Of a stretch of DNA of 50,220 nt, positions 1 through 8,072 are shown one piece after another. Both the position numbers and the translations under genes were made by a program. A model generated the notes under the pieces. That model ran no database searches and was not told where the DNA came from. It was given only the letters and a program-made list of their open reading frames with translations. The DNA comes from Wenzhouxiangella sp. (GTDB lineage Bacteria; Pseudomonadota; Gammaproteobacteria; Xanthomonadales; Wenzhouxiangellaceae). Location: positions 1 through 50,220 of the forward strand of contig SKQS01000254.1 in assembly GCA_007118895.1 (NCBI GenBank), given 5' to 3'. Numbering within the stretch: position 1 is the stretch's first letter; every line of letters starts with the position of its first letter.

Positions 1-35
1 CGGCCTGTCATTTAAATTCAATCAGTTAGGGGCGC

Positions 36-120
36 CAAGCAGGCCCCGACTCTGCGTTCTCGCTCTTGCCAATGGAATCACCATTGCCGGCGAGCGACGC
101 CTTGATTCGGGGCCTGCTTG
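36..120. repeat. Long nested inverted repeat (stem-loop)
   Basis: Positions 36-49 and 107-120 are perfect 14-base inverted arms (CAAGCAGGCCCCGA / TCGGGGCCTGCTTG). Inside them are further pairs: GCGT 54-57 with ACGC 97-100, CGCTC near 61-65 with GAGCG near 92-96, and CAATGG 70-75 with CCATTG 81-86. The whole 85-base segment can therefore fold as one long, partly interrupted hairpin. It lies 32 bases past the stop codon of the minus-strand glycosyltransferase. No clear T-run follows it, so a simple rho-independent terminator is doubtful. It could be a REP-type element or a processed 3' end. Confidence 0.6.
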
Positions 121-152
121 AAGCCCTGAATGTGATCTACATACCTGCCGGG

Positions 153-3100
153 TTAACATTCACCCAGCAGATCGATCATCGCCCGGCGCGCCGCCTGGCG
201 CGAGAAGTAGCGTTCGACGTTGGCCTGGCCGCCGCGTGACAATCGTTCCCACAGCGCCTTGTTGTTGTAGACGCGGACGACCTGTTCGGCGAACTGCTTG
301 GCGGAATCCGCGACCATTACGTCTTCGCCGTGTTTCAGGAACATTCCTTCCGCGGCACAGGCCGTTGCCACTACCGGCAGACCGAATGCCATGGCCTGGT
401 TGACCTTGCCCTTGACCCCGGCGCCATAGCGCAGCGGCGCCAGCGAGACCCGGCAGCCAGCCAGGTACGGGTCGATATCCGGTACGAAGCCGTGGATGCG
501 GATGCCGGGCGCGTTGATCTCCAGCAGCTCCGGTGGCATCTTCGAGCCGATCAGGTGCAGGATTACCTCCGGCAGCTCGCTGCGAATGCGCGGAAAGATG
601 TCCTGGATCAGCCACTGAGCGGCATCGAGGTTGGGCGGATGCTGGAAACCGCCAACAAACATCAGATCGCTGCGCTCGGCCCAGCCTTGGTCGATGTTGC
701 GCACGCTGTGGATATTGGACAGGATGCGAACATCGACCTCGGGTGCGATCTCGGCCAGCAGGGATTTTTCCACCGGGCTGACGACCACGGTCAGGTCGGA
801 TTCGGCCATCATCTTCAGCTCCTGGCGGCGGGTTTCGGCAGCGGCGCGGGCAGCAGTCGGCGTACCGCTGAATTCGGCCTCGCGCTCCTCGCGCAGGAAA
901 TGCAGGTCGACGGTATCGAAGATCAGCCGAGCCCGGGGCGCATACTGCTTGATCAGGGGCAGCAGCGGTGCCAGCACGTAATGTCGACTGACCACGATGG
1001 CATCAAGCTGATGACCGTGAACGGCCAGCCAGGATTCCGCGCGCTCGATCCATGGTGCGTGCAGAAACTCGATGCCGGCAGCCTGCAGGCGCTGGCTGTA
1101 ACCGTCGACCCAGGCCAGGTTCTCGGGCATGAAGCTGACCCGCCAGCCCATCTCTCGCGCAATTTCCAGAATCGCCTGCATCCGCACCGAGCCGGAATCC
1201 TGGTCCGGTGTCGGCGTGGTGGCATCAATGACCAGCAGATGGCCGTGGCTGCGGAAGTGGCGAGCCTGCCGGACCTCTTCGACTGCTTCCAGTCCGGCCA
1301 CCGGCGCCGGTTGGCCGGCCAGCGCCTGGCGCCAGCGGGCAAGAAACTTCTCGCGATTGACGGCTTGATAGCGCTTGGTGCCGCTGCTCAAGTCGGTGCC
1401 GGAACTGATCCCCTCATGGTGATGAATGGTGCAAGCTGGTTGGTAGATCACCTGCTTGCCGATCTGGCGGATGCGGAAGCACAGATCGGTATCTTCGTAA
1501 TAGGCCGGTGTGTAGTGGTCGTCGAAGCCTTCGAGCTGCTCGAAGTCCGAGCGGCGGATGGCCAGACAGGCACCGGAGACATAGTCGGCCTCGCAGGCGA
1601 AGTTGTATTCGGGGCGGTCGGGGTTGTCGTTGCGCCCGTAGTTCCAGCCTGATCCATCGGAAAAGATGATGCCGCCGGCTTCCTGCAGGGTGTTGTCGGG
1701 GTAGATGAGTCGTGCACCGACCACGCCGGCCTGCTCGAACTGGTCAAAGGTGGACAACAGGGCCTCCAGCCAGCCGGTGGTTACCGTGGTGTCGTTGTTG
1801 AGAAAAACCAGGTACTGCCCGCGCGCGCTTCCGGCACCGGCATTGCAACTGGCGATGAAACCGGCGTTTTCGGGCTGGCGCAGCACCGTGATGCCCTCGC
1901 AGGTCTCGAGATAGTCCTGGGTATTGTCGCTGGAACAGTCATCGACGACGATGACTTCGAACTCGGTGCTGCCAGCGTGTTCGGCCAGGCTGTGCAGGCA
2001 GGCGGCCGTATAGCCGACCTTGTTGTAAACCGGCACGATGATGCTGGCAGTCGGCCGATCGGCAGGATCCAGCCTGACCGGCTCGGGCAGGGTCTGGGCC
2101 TGCTCGTCGGTCGGCGGCGGTGGTGGCGCGGCAATGGTCTGCGGTGCGGCTGTCGCAGGTGCTTCCGGCAGCTGCAGCATGGTCAGGGTGCGCCGCAGGC
2201 CGTACAGTCTGAGAAAGTGAGCCAGGCGACCGACAAGCCGCGGCCAGCGCAGCGGATTCCAGGCCCGTCGGGCGTGGGCATTGGCCAGCAGGCGATTGAC
2301 GAATCGCAAGGGCCGGGTCAGACGCCACGAGCGGCTGTTGAGCATGGTCTCGCGCTCGGCCACCAGCTGTTCATTCCAGGCCCGGGTATCGGCCAGCTGA
2401 CGTTCCAGCAGAGCAATTTTCCCTGACTGATTCTCGAGCTGCTGAGACTGTTCAAGGTAGTCTGCCGACAGCGAATCATACTGCTCCTGCCAGTGATGAG
2501 CCCGCTGTTCCAGCGCCTGGATCGACTGCTGTTGGCGCTCCACCTCGGCGGTCAGGCCTACGATCTCGGCGGTCAGGCGCTCGGCCTGTTCACGGCGCTG
2601 GTCCAGTTCGTCCTGCAGGCGCACGGTGATCTTCTCGAAAGCTTGCACTTGCTTGTTGACCCTTTTCAGTTCCTTGTCCAGATCCTGCGCCCAAGCGGTT
2701 CGCTCGAGCAGCAGTTTCTCCTGTGATCTTGCCCATTCGGTGCGGCGCGCGAGTTCGGATTCACGCTCTTCCAGCCGAGTCATCAGCTGACTGACCTGCT
2801 CGGCGCTACGACTGACTTCCTCGGCCATCTTATGGGCCCAGGCGGTCCGTTCAGCGGCCAGCGCTTCCTGCTCTCGTGCCCAGCGAGCGCGGGATTCGAG
2901 CTCGGCTTCATGGTCCTGGATCAGTGACTGCAGGCGTTGCAGTTCATCGCTGGCCGTGTCCAGATCGCGCTGCAGACTTCGTGCCCATTCGGTGCGCTCC
3001 AGGCTCAGGCGCTCCTGGCGCTGTGCCCAGTCGGTGCGCGCATCTATTTCGGTCTGCTGATGGTCCAGTTTGAGCTGCAACTTTGCCAGGGTCAGCCGCT

Positions 3101-5105
3101 GGTCGGCCACGGTGGCGGCCAGCAGGCCGAGATCCGCCTCGCAGTTGATTGTCGGTAGCGTTCCTTCGGTCGGCTCATCCGGTGCAAGGTGCTGCCAGTA
3201 GCGCGTCAGCACCGTCTCGACGATTGGCTCCTCCGGCAGTCGCTTGCGCATCTCGGCCAGCTGCCCCGGCGAGCGCTTGAGATCCCTGATCGTGGTGATC
3301 AAGGCTTTTGGTTCTGGAGCGAACAGCAGGCCATCGTGGCCGTGACGGATGCGCTCCCGGAAGCTGCCCAGGTCGGTGGCAATCGGCACCAGGCCAAGGC
3401 TGCGCGTTTCGCTGAGCACAAAGTTCCAGGTCTCGGGTACGGTCGACAGGAACAGGGCGGCATCGGGTGCAAGTCCAGCCAGAAGTTCGGGCAGTTCATC
3501 GCGTCGATAGTCGAGGATGACGTCGACGCCCGGTTTTCCGAACAGTCGATGTCCGTGACGTCCGCAGCCGACCAGGGTGATCCTGGCCTGCTTGCTCAGC
3601 TCAGGCAGCGCGTTTTCCAGCAGTCCCAGGCCCTTGCCGGCACTCAATCGGCCGACGACCACCAGATGCAGCCGCCGTCCTTTCAGCGGCGGTGCCTTGA
3701 TTTTCGGCGGCTTGCCTGCCCAGCCGCGGAATCCATGCGGTATGACGGTCGGTTCATTGGTCTGGCGGCGCGTGAGGCGATGCCAGCGCCCGGCAACCTC
3801 GCGACTTGGAGCGATCAGCGGCAGCTGGCGTTCGGTCACGGTCTTCAACCATTGCTGCCCGAGCTGGCGCCAGGTCCCGGCATGCTGTATGTCGAACAGC
3901 AATTCTCCACGGTAGCCGTCCAGCGCTTCCTTGAGTCGGAGCCGGTCATCGCGGGTCAGCCAGTCCAGCGGATCGATATCGAGCAGTGGCCAGACCGGGT
4001 AGTAGTCGTGCAGCATGATGGCGGTGGGCAGCGGTCGGCTCAGCGCCTCCAGGCTGTGTCCGATCAGCGAGGAGACCAAAATCCGGCCGACGCTGTATCG
4101 AGCGATGATCCAGTCCAGTATCTGTCGATACTGAGCATGCCGGATTGCGGTGGCGCCAATTGCCGGCAGCAGTGAAAACCGCCGGATCAGTCCCCGTCCG
4201 GGCCCGCCGGCGTAGAGGTTCAGCCACTGGCCGTGCTCACGGCCACGCCGTTCTCCGGCAGCTGCCAGGACGAGGTGATGGCCGCTGTCATCGGCTTCGC
4301 AAATATCCGATATCCACCGGGCGATGCCGCCACCCCAGTTGTGGCTGATGTGCAAGGTCACCGGCTGCCGGTCATGACCGATGCGGGGCAGGGTCTTCAC
4401 CTGGTGCTCGATCAGGCGCAGTAAGCGCCGCCGCAGCTGGCCCAGCGCTGCACGGCTGGCCGGGCTTGCCGCCCGATCCTGGTTGATCGGCTGGTCTGGA
4501 TCCCTGATGAACAGGGTGTCGATGAGTGCGGCGGTCGGACGGGCTGGTGGATTCTTGCGCCAGCTTCCTGCAAGCAGCAGGCCGGTATCGGGGAAGTCGC
4601 TGATCGGACGTGGTGAAGCTTCGCCGCAAAGTGCCGTCAGGGCATCCACATCCAGCTCATCCATGGCCAGATCGACACCAGCCAGCGGATTGACCCGACC
4701 ATCATGGTTGCCGGCCAGGGCCAGCAGCTGGCAGTCGGGTTCGGCAGCTGCCAGGGCCAGGCGTGGCGCCAGCAGGGGCGGAATGTGCATGCCAACGGTC
4801 AGAATCAGGATGCCGTGTTCATCATCGCCTGGTCGGCAGGCTCCGGCAATCGCTGACAGGCTGGCATCATTCAGCAGCGCAGGCTGGACCTGCCACTGCC
4901 TGGCAAGGCGCTCGGGGGCAAGAATACGCGACTCGGGGAATGCCTGTCGCAGTTGGGCAAACCAGTCGGGATCAACCGGCCAGCCGATCCGCGGACGCAA
5001 AAAAACAACCGGGCGGAAGGCCGCCCGGTTATTTCCGGTACGTTTGTCAGCTTGCCTGATCATGAGATTGACGCAATGCTTCGCCGATGCCGATCTGTGC
5101 CGCAT
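153..5105 (-). CDS. Multidomain glycosyltransferase (GT4 - coiled coil - GT2 - GT4), 1650 aa
   Basis: The protein probably assembles surface polysaccharide (O-antigen, capsule or a glycan modification) at the inner membrane face. Domains visible: an N-terminal ~200 residues of unclear type; a GT4-like GT-B unit at ~248-638 with a NWGGG motif and PETWNFVLSE in the donor-binding half; a coiled coil at ~655-920; a SRSWRLTRPLR linker; a GT2 unit at ~1017-1255 with IIVPVYNK, VVDDCSSD and an NND-type metal motif; and a C-terminal GT4 unit at ~1288-1650 with GAGVKGKVNQAMAFGLPVV. The coiled coil holds three 48-residue repeats starting near 690, 738 and 786. The start is uncertain: ATG at 5105 or 5063, or a later TTG, because a terminator-like hairpin overlaps codons ~26-36. 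Donor and acceptor sugars cannot be told from sequence. The family call is firm, the pathway inferred. Confidence 0.85.
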   Translation of the reverse strand: MRHRSASAKHCVNLMIRQADKRTGNNRAAFRPVVFLRPRIGWPVDPDWFAQLRQAFPESRILAPERLARQWQVQPALLNDASLSAIAGACRPGDDEHGILILTVGMHIPPLLAPRLALAAAEPDCQLLALAGNHDGRVNPLAGVDLAMDELDVDALTALCGEASPRPISDFPDTGLLLAGSWRKNPPARPTAALIDTLFIRDPDQPINQDRAASPASRAALGQLRRRLLRLIEHQVKTLPRIGHDRQPVTLHISHNWGGGIARWISDICEADDSGHHLVLAAAGERRGREHGQWLNLYAGGPGRGLIRRFSLLPAIGATAIRHAQYRQILDWIIARYSVGRILVSSLIGHSLEALSRPLPTAIMLHDYYPVWPLLDIDPLDWLTRDDRLRLKEALDGYRGELLFDIQHAGTWRQLGQQWLKTVTERQLPLIAPSREVAGRWHRLTRRQTNEPTVIPHGFRGWAGKPPKIKAPPLKGRRLHLVVVGRLSAGKGLGLLENALPELSKQARITLVGCGRHGHRLFGKPGVDVILDYRRDELPELLAGLAPDAALFLSTVPETWNFVLSETRSLGLVPIATDLGSFRERIRHGHDGLLFAPEPKALITTIRDLKRSPGQLAEMRKRLPEEPIVETVLTRYWQHLAPDEPTEGTLPTINCEADLGLLAATVADQRLTLAKLQLKLDHQQTEIDARTDWAQRQERLSLERTEWARSLQRDLDTASDELQRLQSLIQDHEAELESRARWAREQEALAAERTAWAHKMAEEVSRSAEQVSQLMTRLEERESELARRTEWARSQEKLLLERTAWAQDLDKELKRVNKQVQAFEKITVRLQDELDQRREQAERLTAEIVGLTAEVERQQQSIQALEQRAHHWQEQYDSLSADYLEQSQQLENQSGKIALLERQLADTRAWNEQLVAERETMLNSRSWRLTRPLRFVNRLLANAHARRAWNPLRWPRLVGRLAHFLRLYGLRRTLTMLQLPEAPATAAPQTIAAPPPPPTDEQAQTLPEPVRLDPADRPTASIIVPVYNKVGYTAACLHSLAEHAGSTEFEVIVVDDCSSDNTQDYLETCEGITVLRQPENAGFIASCNAGAGSARGQYLVFLNNDTTVTTGWLEALLSTFDQFEQAGVVGARLIYPDNTLQEAGGIIFSDGSGWNYGRNDNPDRPEYNFACEADYVSGACLAIRRSDFEQLEGFDDHYTPAYYEDTDLCFRIRQIGKQVIYQPACTIHHHEGISSGTDLSSGTKRYQAVNREKFLARWRQALAGQPAPVAGLEAVEEVRQARHFRSHGHLLVIDATTPTPDQDSGSVRMQAILEIAREMGWRVSFMPENLAWVDGYSQRLQAAGIEFLHAPWIERAESWLAVHGHQLDAIVVSRHYVLAPLLPLIKQYAPRARLIFDTVDLHFLREEREAEFSGTPTAARAAAETRRQELKMMAESDLTVVVSPVEKSLLAEIAPEVDVRILSNIHSVRNIDQGWAERSDLMFVGGFQHPPNLDAAQWLIQDIFPRIRSELPEVILHLIGSKMPPELLEINAPGIRIHGFVPDIDPYLAGCRVSLAPLRYGAGVKGKVNQAMAFGLPVVATACAAEGMFLKHGEDVMVADSAKQFAEQVVRVYNNKALWERLSRGGQANVERYFSRQAARRAMIDLLGEC
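4999..5030 (-). terminator. Intrinsic-terminator-like hairpin inside the glycosyltransferase 5' region
   Basis: On the minus strand, a perfect 10-base stem (AACCGGGCGG, 5030-5021, pairing with 5016-5007) with a 4-base loop is followed by TTG and seven T residues (5005-4999). This is the canonical shape of a rho-independent terminator. It lies 75 bases inside the longest reading of the glycosyltransferase. It may be a leader attenuator, the end of a short upstream RNA, or chance coding sequence (the T-run encodes part of VVFL). Confidence 0.5.
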
Positions 5106-5210
5106 CGTCGTCAGTTGCTTATACTGGTCCTTGAAGATTGGTCCTGAAATGAACCCTCAATTATCCGGCATGGTCATGCCCTTGTCATCCCGGGATTTTG
5201 GTCCAAGACG

Positions 5211-7478
5211 ATGAGCCGTCGCCGGAAGCGCCTTAAACGCCGGGAACGTCCAGTTCGCGCCTCGTTGGCGGCCGTGTCTCTGCGGCTGGCGCTGTTTTTT
5301 TTCGGGCTTGCCGCGGGCTTGCTTGGGCCCTGGATCTGGTGGCTGGACCGCGAGGCCGGTCTGCGCTTTGCCGAACGCCAGTGGAGCCAGGCCAGTCGGG
5401 TCTATGCCCGGGCCCTGGAGTTGCACCCGGGTCGGCCGCTGCACGTCGAGGATCTGGAGCAGGAGCTGATTGCCAGCGGCTTGCGGCGTGGCGATCCACG
5501 GCGCGTCGGCGCCTACTCGGTAGCAGGCAGCCGCTTCGATATTCACCCGCCGGGCTTTGCCCATCCTGATGGCGTTGAGCCGGCCAGGCGAGTCCTCGTC
5601 GTGCTCAGTGACGGCCGCCTGGCCAGTCTCAGCGACGCTGCCGGCCAGGCGCTTGGCCTGGTTCGCCTGCCACCGGCCGAACTGGGCAGCCTGCTGCCGC
5701 TGGACGACCGTGACCGCACGCTGGTGGCGCTGGCCGATTTTCCGCCGCTGCTGGTTACCGGGGTCCAGGCGGTGGAGGATCGTCAGTTCAAGCACCATCA
5801 TGGCCTGGACCCGCGCGGCATGCTGCGTGCTGCCTGGTCCAATCTCAGGTATCGCCGGGTGGTGCAGGGGGGCAGCACGATCACCCAGCAGCTGGTCAAG
5901 AACCTGTTTCTCACACCTGATCGCAGCCTGGTTCGGAAGTTCAATGAGGGGGTGATGGCGCTGAGCCTGGAGCGTCGCTTTGGCAAGGCCGAAATTCTCG
6001 AGGCCTATCTCAACGAGGTCTACCTGGGACAGGATGGGCGTCATGCCATTCATGGATTCGGCCGCGCCAGCGAGTACTACTTCGGCCTGCCGGTACAGGC
6101 TTTGGCTCCGGACCAGGTTGCCCTGCTGGTTGGTATGGTGCGCGGGGCGTCATGGTACAACCCGGTGCGCAATCCGGAGCGCGCGCTGGCGCGCCGCAAC
6201 CGGGTGCTGGACATGTTTCTGGAGACCGGCCTGATTGACCAGGCCAGTCACCGAAGCGCGGTAGAGAGTGCCCTCGGCATCGAGCGAGGTCACGGGCAGC
6301 GAGTCCGACGTCACTGGGCGTTTCTCGATCTGGTTCAGCGCCAGCTCAGGCGTGACTACCGCGAGCGTGACCTGCGCGGCGCCGGGCTGCGCATCTTCAC
6401 GACCCTGGATCCGGTCGCTCAGTTGCATGCTGAGCGCGCGCTGGCCGAGCAGCTGCCGCGGGTTGAGTCCGAGCCGGGCAGCCTGCAAGGCGCGATTGTG
6501 CTGATCGATCCGGCCGGTGGCGAGGTGCGTGCCGTGGTCGGCGATCGCCTGGCCGGTAGGGCCGGCTTCAATCGCGCCCTGGATGCCAGGCGACCGGTGG
6601 GTTCGGTGATCAAGCCGTTTGTCTATCTGCTGGCGCTGGCCGACAGTGAGCGCTTTTCCCTGGTCACGCCGCTGGCCGACGAGCCGATTTCCATTCCACA
6701 GCCAGGCGGCGAACCCTGGCAACCGCGCAACATCGACGGTCGCAGCCATGGCCAGGTGCCATTGATGACGGCGCTGGCCAACTCATACAACCAGGCCAGC
6801 GTGCGGCTCGGGCTGGAGGTGGGCGCGCAAGCCTTGCTTGATCTGCTCGCCCAGCTCGGTGTGCGCCCGGACAGCGAGCCCCATCCGGCGATCTTCCTCG
6901 GCGCGATGGAGCTGACGCCGCTGCAGGTCGCCCAGCTTTATCAACCACTGGCTGCAGAGGGCTACAGCACCCCGTTGCGGGCGATCAGCGCGGTGCAGGA
7001 TGATAGCGGCCGGGAGATCGGTCGTTACCCGCCGCGGCTGAGGCCGATTCGCCAGCGTCAGGCCCTGGCCCTGCTCGACTACGCCCTGCAGGTAGCGGTC
7101 GAGGAGGGTACCGGTCGTCGCCTTGCCGGACTGTTGTCCCAGCCCATCGCGGTCAGCGGCAAGACCGGGACCACCAACGAACGCAGGGATGCCTGGTTTG
7201 TCGGCTATACTCGCGACTGGCTGGGCGTTGTCTGGACCGGTCGTGACGACAACCGTCCGGCATCAATCGGCGGGGCCAGTACCGCAGTGCCGGTCTGGGC
7301 GGATCTTTTTTCCCGGCTACCGGTCCAGAATACCGGTCGCACCTGGCCGGAGGGCGTGGGCTGGTACTGGATTGACTGGCCCCATCCGACTCTGGCCACT
7401 GGCGACTGTCCGGCAGCGCGTGCCGTACCCTTCATCGAGGGCAGCCAGCCTGCGACGCTGTCCGATTGCATCCAATAA
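5211..7478 (+). CDS. mrcB: Penicillin-binding protein 1B (bifunctional transglycosylase/transpeptidase)
   Basis: This inner-membrane enzyme polymerises lipid II and crosslinks murein. A basic cytoplasmic tail and one membrane segment (about 24-46) come first, then a UB2H-like domain (~75-145, LHVEDLEQEL through FDIHPPGF) that marks the PBP1B branch. The GT51 domain carries EDRQFKHHHG (catalytic Glu189) and GGSTITQQLVKN. The transpeptidase has SVIK (Ser465-Lys468), SYN (525-527) and KTGT (from Lys651). At 755 residues it is slightly shorter than E. coli PBP1B, and no LpoB-type partner is seen here. It is divergent from the large glycosyltransferase, with 105 bases between them. Identification is firm. 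Confidence 0.96.
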   Translation: MSRRRKRLKRRERPVRASLAAVSLRLALFFFGLAAGLLGPWIWWLDREAGLRFAERQWSQASRVYARALELHPGRPLHVEDLEQELIASGLRRGDPRRVGAYSVAGSRFDIHPPGFAHPDGVEPARRVLVVLSDGRLASLSDAAGQALGLVRLPPAELGSLLPLDDRDRTLVALADFPPLLVTGVQAVEDRQFKHHHGLDPRGMLRAAWSNLRYRRVVQGGSTITQQLVKNLFLTPDRSLVRKFNEGVMALSLERRFGKAEILEAYLNEVYLGQDGRHAIHGFGRASEYYFGLPVQALAPDQVALLVGMVRGASWYNPVRNPERALARRNRVLDMFLETGLIDQASHRSAVESALGIERGHGQRVRRHWAFLDLVQRQLRRDYRERDLRGAGLRIFTTLDPVAQLHAERALAEQLPRVESEPGSLQGAIVLIDPAGGEVRAVVGDRLAGRAGFNRALDARRPVGSVIKPFVYLLALADSERFSLVTPLADEPISIPQPGGEPWQPRNIDGRSHGQVPLMTALANSYNQASVRLGLEVGAQALLDLLAQLGVRPDSEPHPAIFLGAMELTPLQVAQLYQPLAAEGYSTPLRAISAVQDDSGREIGRYPPRLRPIRQRQALALLDYALQVAVEEGTGRRLAGLLSQPIAVSGKTGTTNERRDAWFVGYTRDWLGVVWTGRDDNRPASIGGASTAVPVWADLFSRLPVQNTGRTWPEGVGWYWIDWPHPTLATGDCPAARAVPFIEGSQPATLSDCIQ

Positions 7479-7492
7479 CATCGCATAAGATC

Positions 7493-8032
7493 ATGAACTT
7501 GCCACACATGCGTATGACCCGAATCTTCAAGGCGCTTGCCGTTTCACTCTTCGTCCTGATGCTGGTCGGCTGCGCAGCTCAGCCGCCGGCGCCGGTCGAG
7601 ACCCGTAGCGAGCCGCAGCCTGGTGTCGAGGAGTTGGTTAGGGCGCCGGCAGCCGACGAGGCCCGGGGGTTGCAGGTCTTTCCGCTGCGCAACCCGGCAG
7701 TTGCCGAGTTGTCAGAGGCTGCCCGCCAGGCCGAGTCCGAGGGTGACCTGGATCGTGCCGCGGTGCTGCTCGAGCGGGCGCTGAGAATTCAGGCGCGCGA
7801 TCCGGAGCTTTTGCAGCAGCTGGCCGAAGTACACCTGGCCCGTGGTGCATATGAGCAGGCTGACAGCTACGCCAGCCGATCCTTTGATCAGGGTCCGCGA
7901 GTGGGTGAAATCTGCCAGCGTAACTGGCGCACCATGGCCCTGGCTCGCGAGCGCATGAATCAGCCGGAGGCCGCTCGCCTGGCCCGCGAGCGGCTGGAGC
8001 AATGCCAGGTGACACCGCCGCCAAGGCTGTAG
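7493..8032 (+). CDS. TPR-containing lipoprotein
   Basis: A small predicted lipoprotein. A hydrophobic signal segment ends in the lipobox LVGC (Cys27 from the ATG at 7493). A Pro/Glu-rich linker follows, then a tetratricopeptide-like region (~60-150) with alternating small and aromatic residues such as EGDLDRAAVLLERALRI and LARGAYEQADSYASRS. ATGs at 7508 and 7514 and a TTG at 7466 are alternative starts; none has a strong ribosome site. It begins 14 bases after mrcB, so the two are probably co-transcribed, which suggests an envelope role near the cell-wall synthase. Whether it activates PBP1B, as Lpo lipoproteins do elsewhere, is speculation. Confidence 0.8.
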   Translation: MNLPHMRMTRIFKALAVSLFVLMLVGCAAQPPAPVETRSEPQPGVEELVRAPAADEARGLQVFPLRNPAVAELSEAARQAESEGDLDRAAVLLERALRIQARDPELLQQLAEVHLARGAYEQADSYASRSFDQGPRVGEICQRNWRTMALARERMNQPEAARLARERLEQCQVTPPPRL

Positions 8033-8072
8033 AGAACCTGGAGGCTGCCATCGGCATGGTCCACGCGCGGAA

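Noticed and set aside
36-120. An attC-like folded element near the start of the window
   Set aside because: GTTAGGG lies on the wrong side of the stem and the paired box is absent.
330-1652. A long plus-strand open frame (about 440 codons) opposite the giant glycosyltransferase
   Set aside because: It lies antisense to a strongly conserved GT2/GT4 coding region and has no recognisable domain; long antisense frames are expected in GC-rich DNA. The same applies to frames opposite ptsI, asnB, murA and the lipoprotein.
4699-4713. A GNHD motif in the N-terminal part of the giant glycosyltransferase, hinting at a metallophosphoesterase
   Set aside because: The other metal-binding motifs of that family (DxH and GH/GxH) are missing from the flanking ~200 residues, so the match is likely chance.
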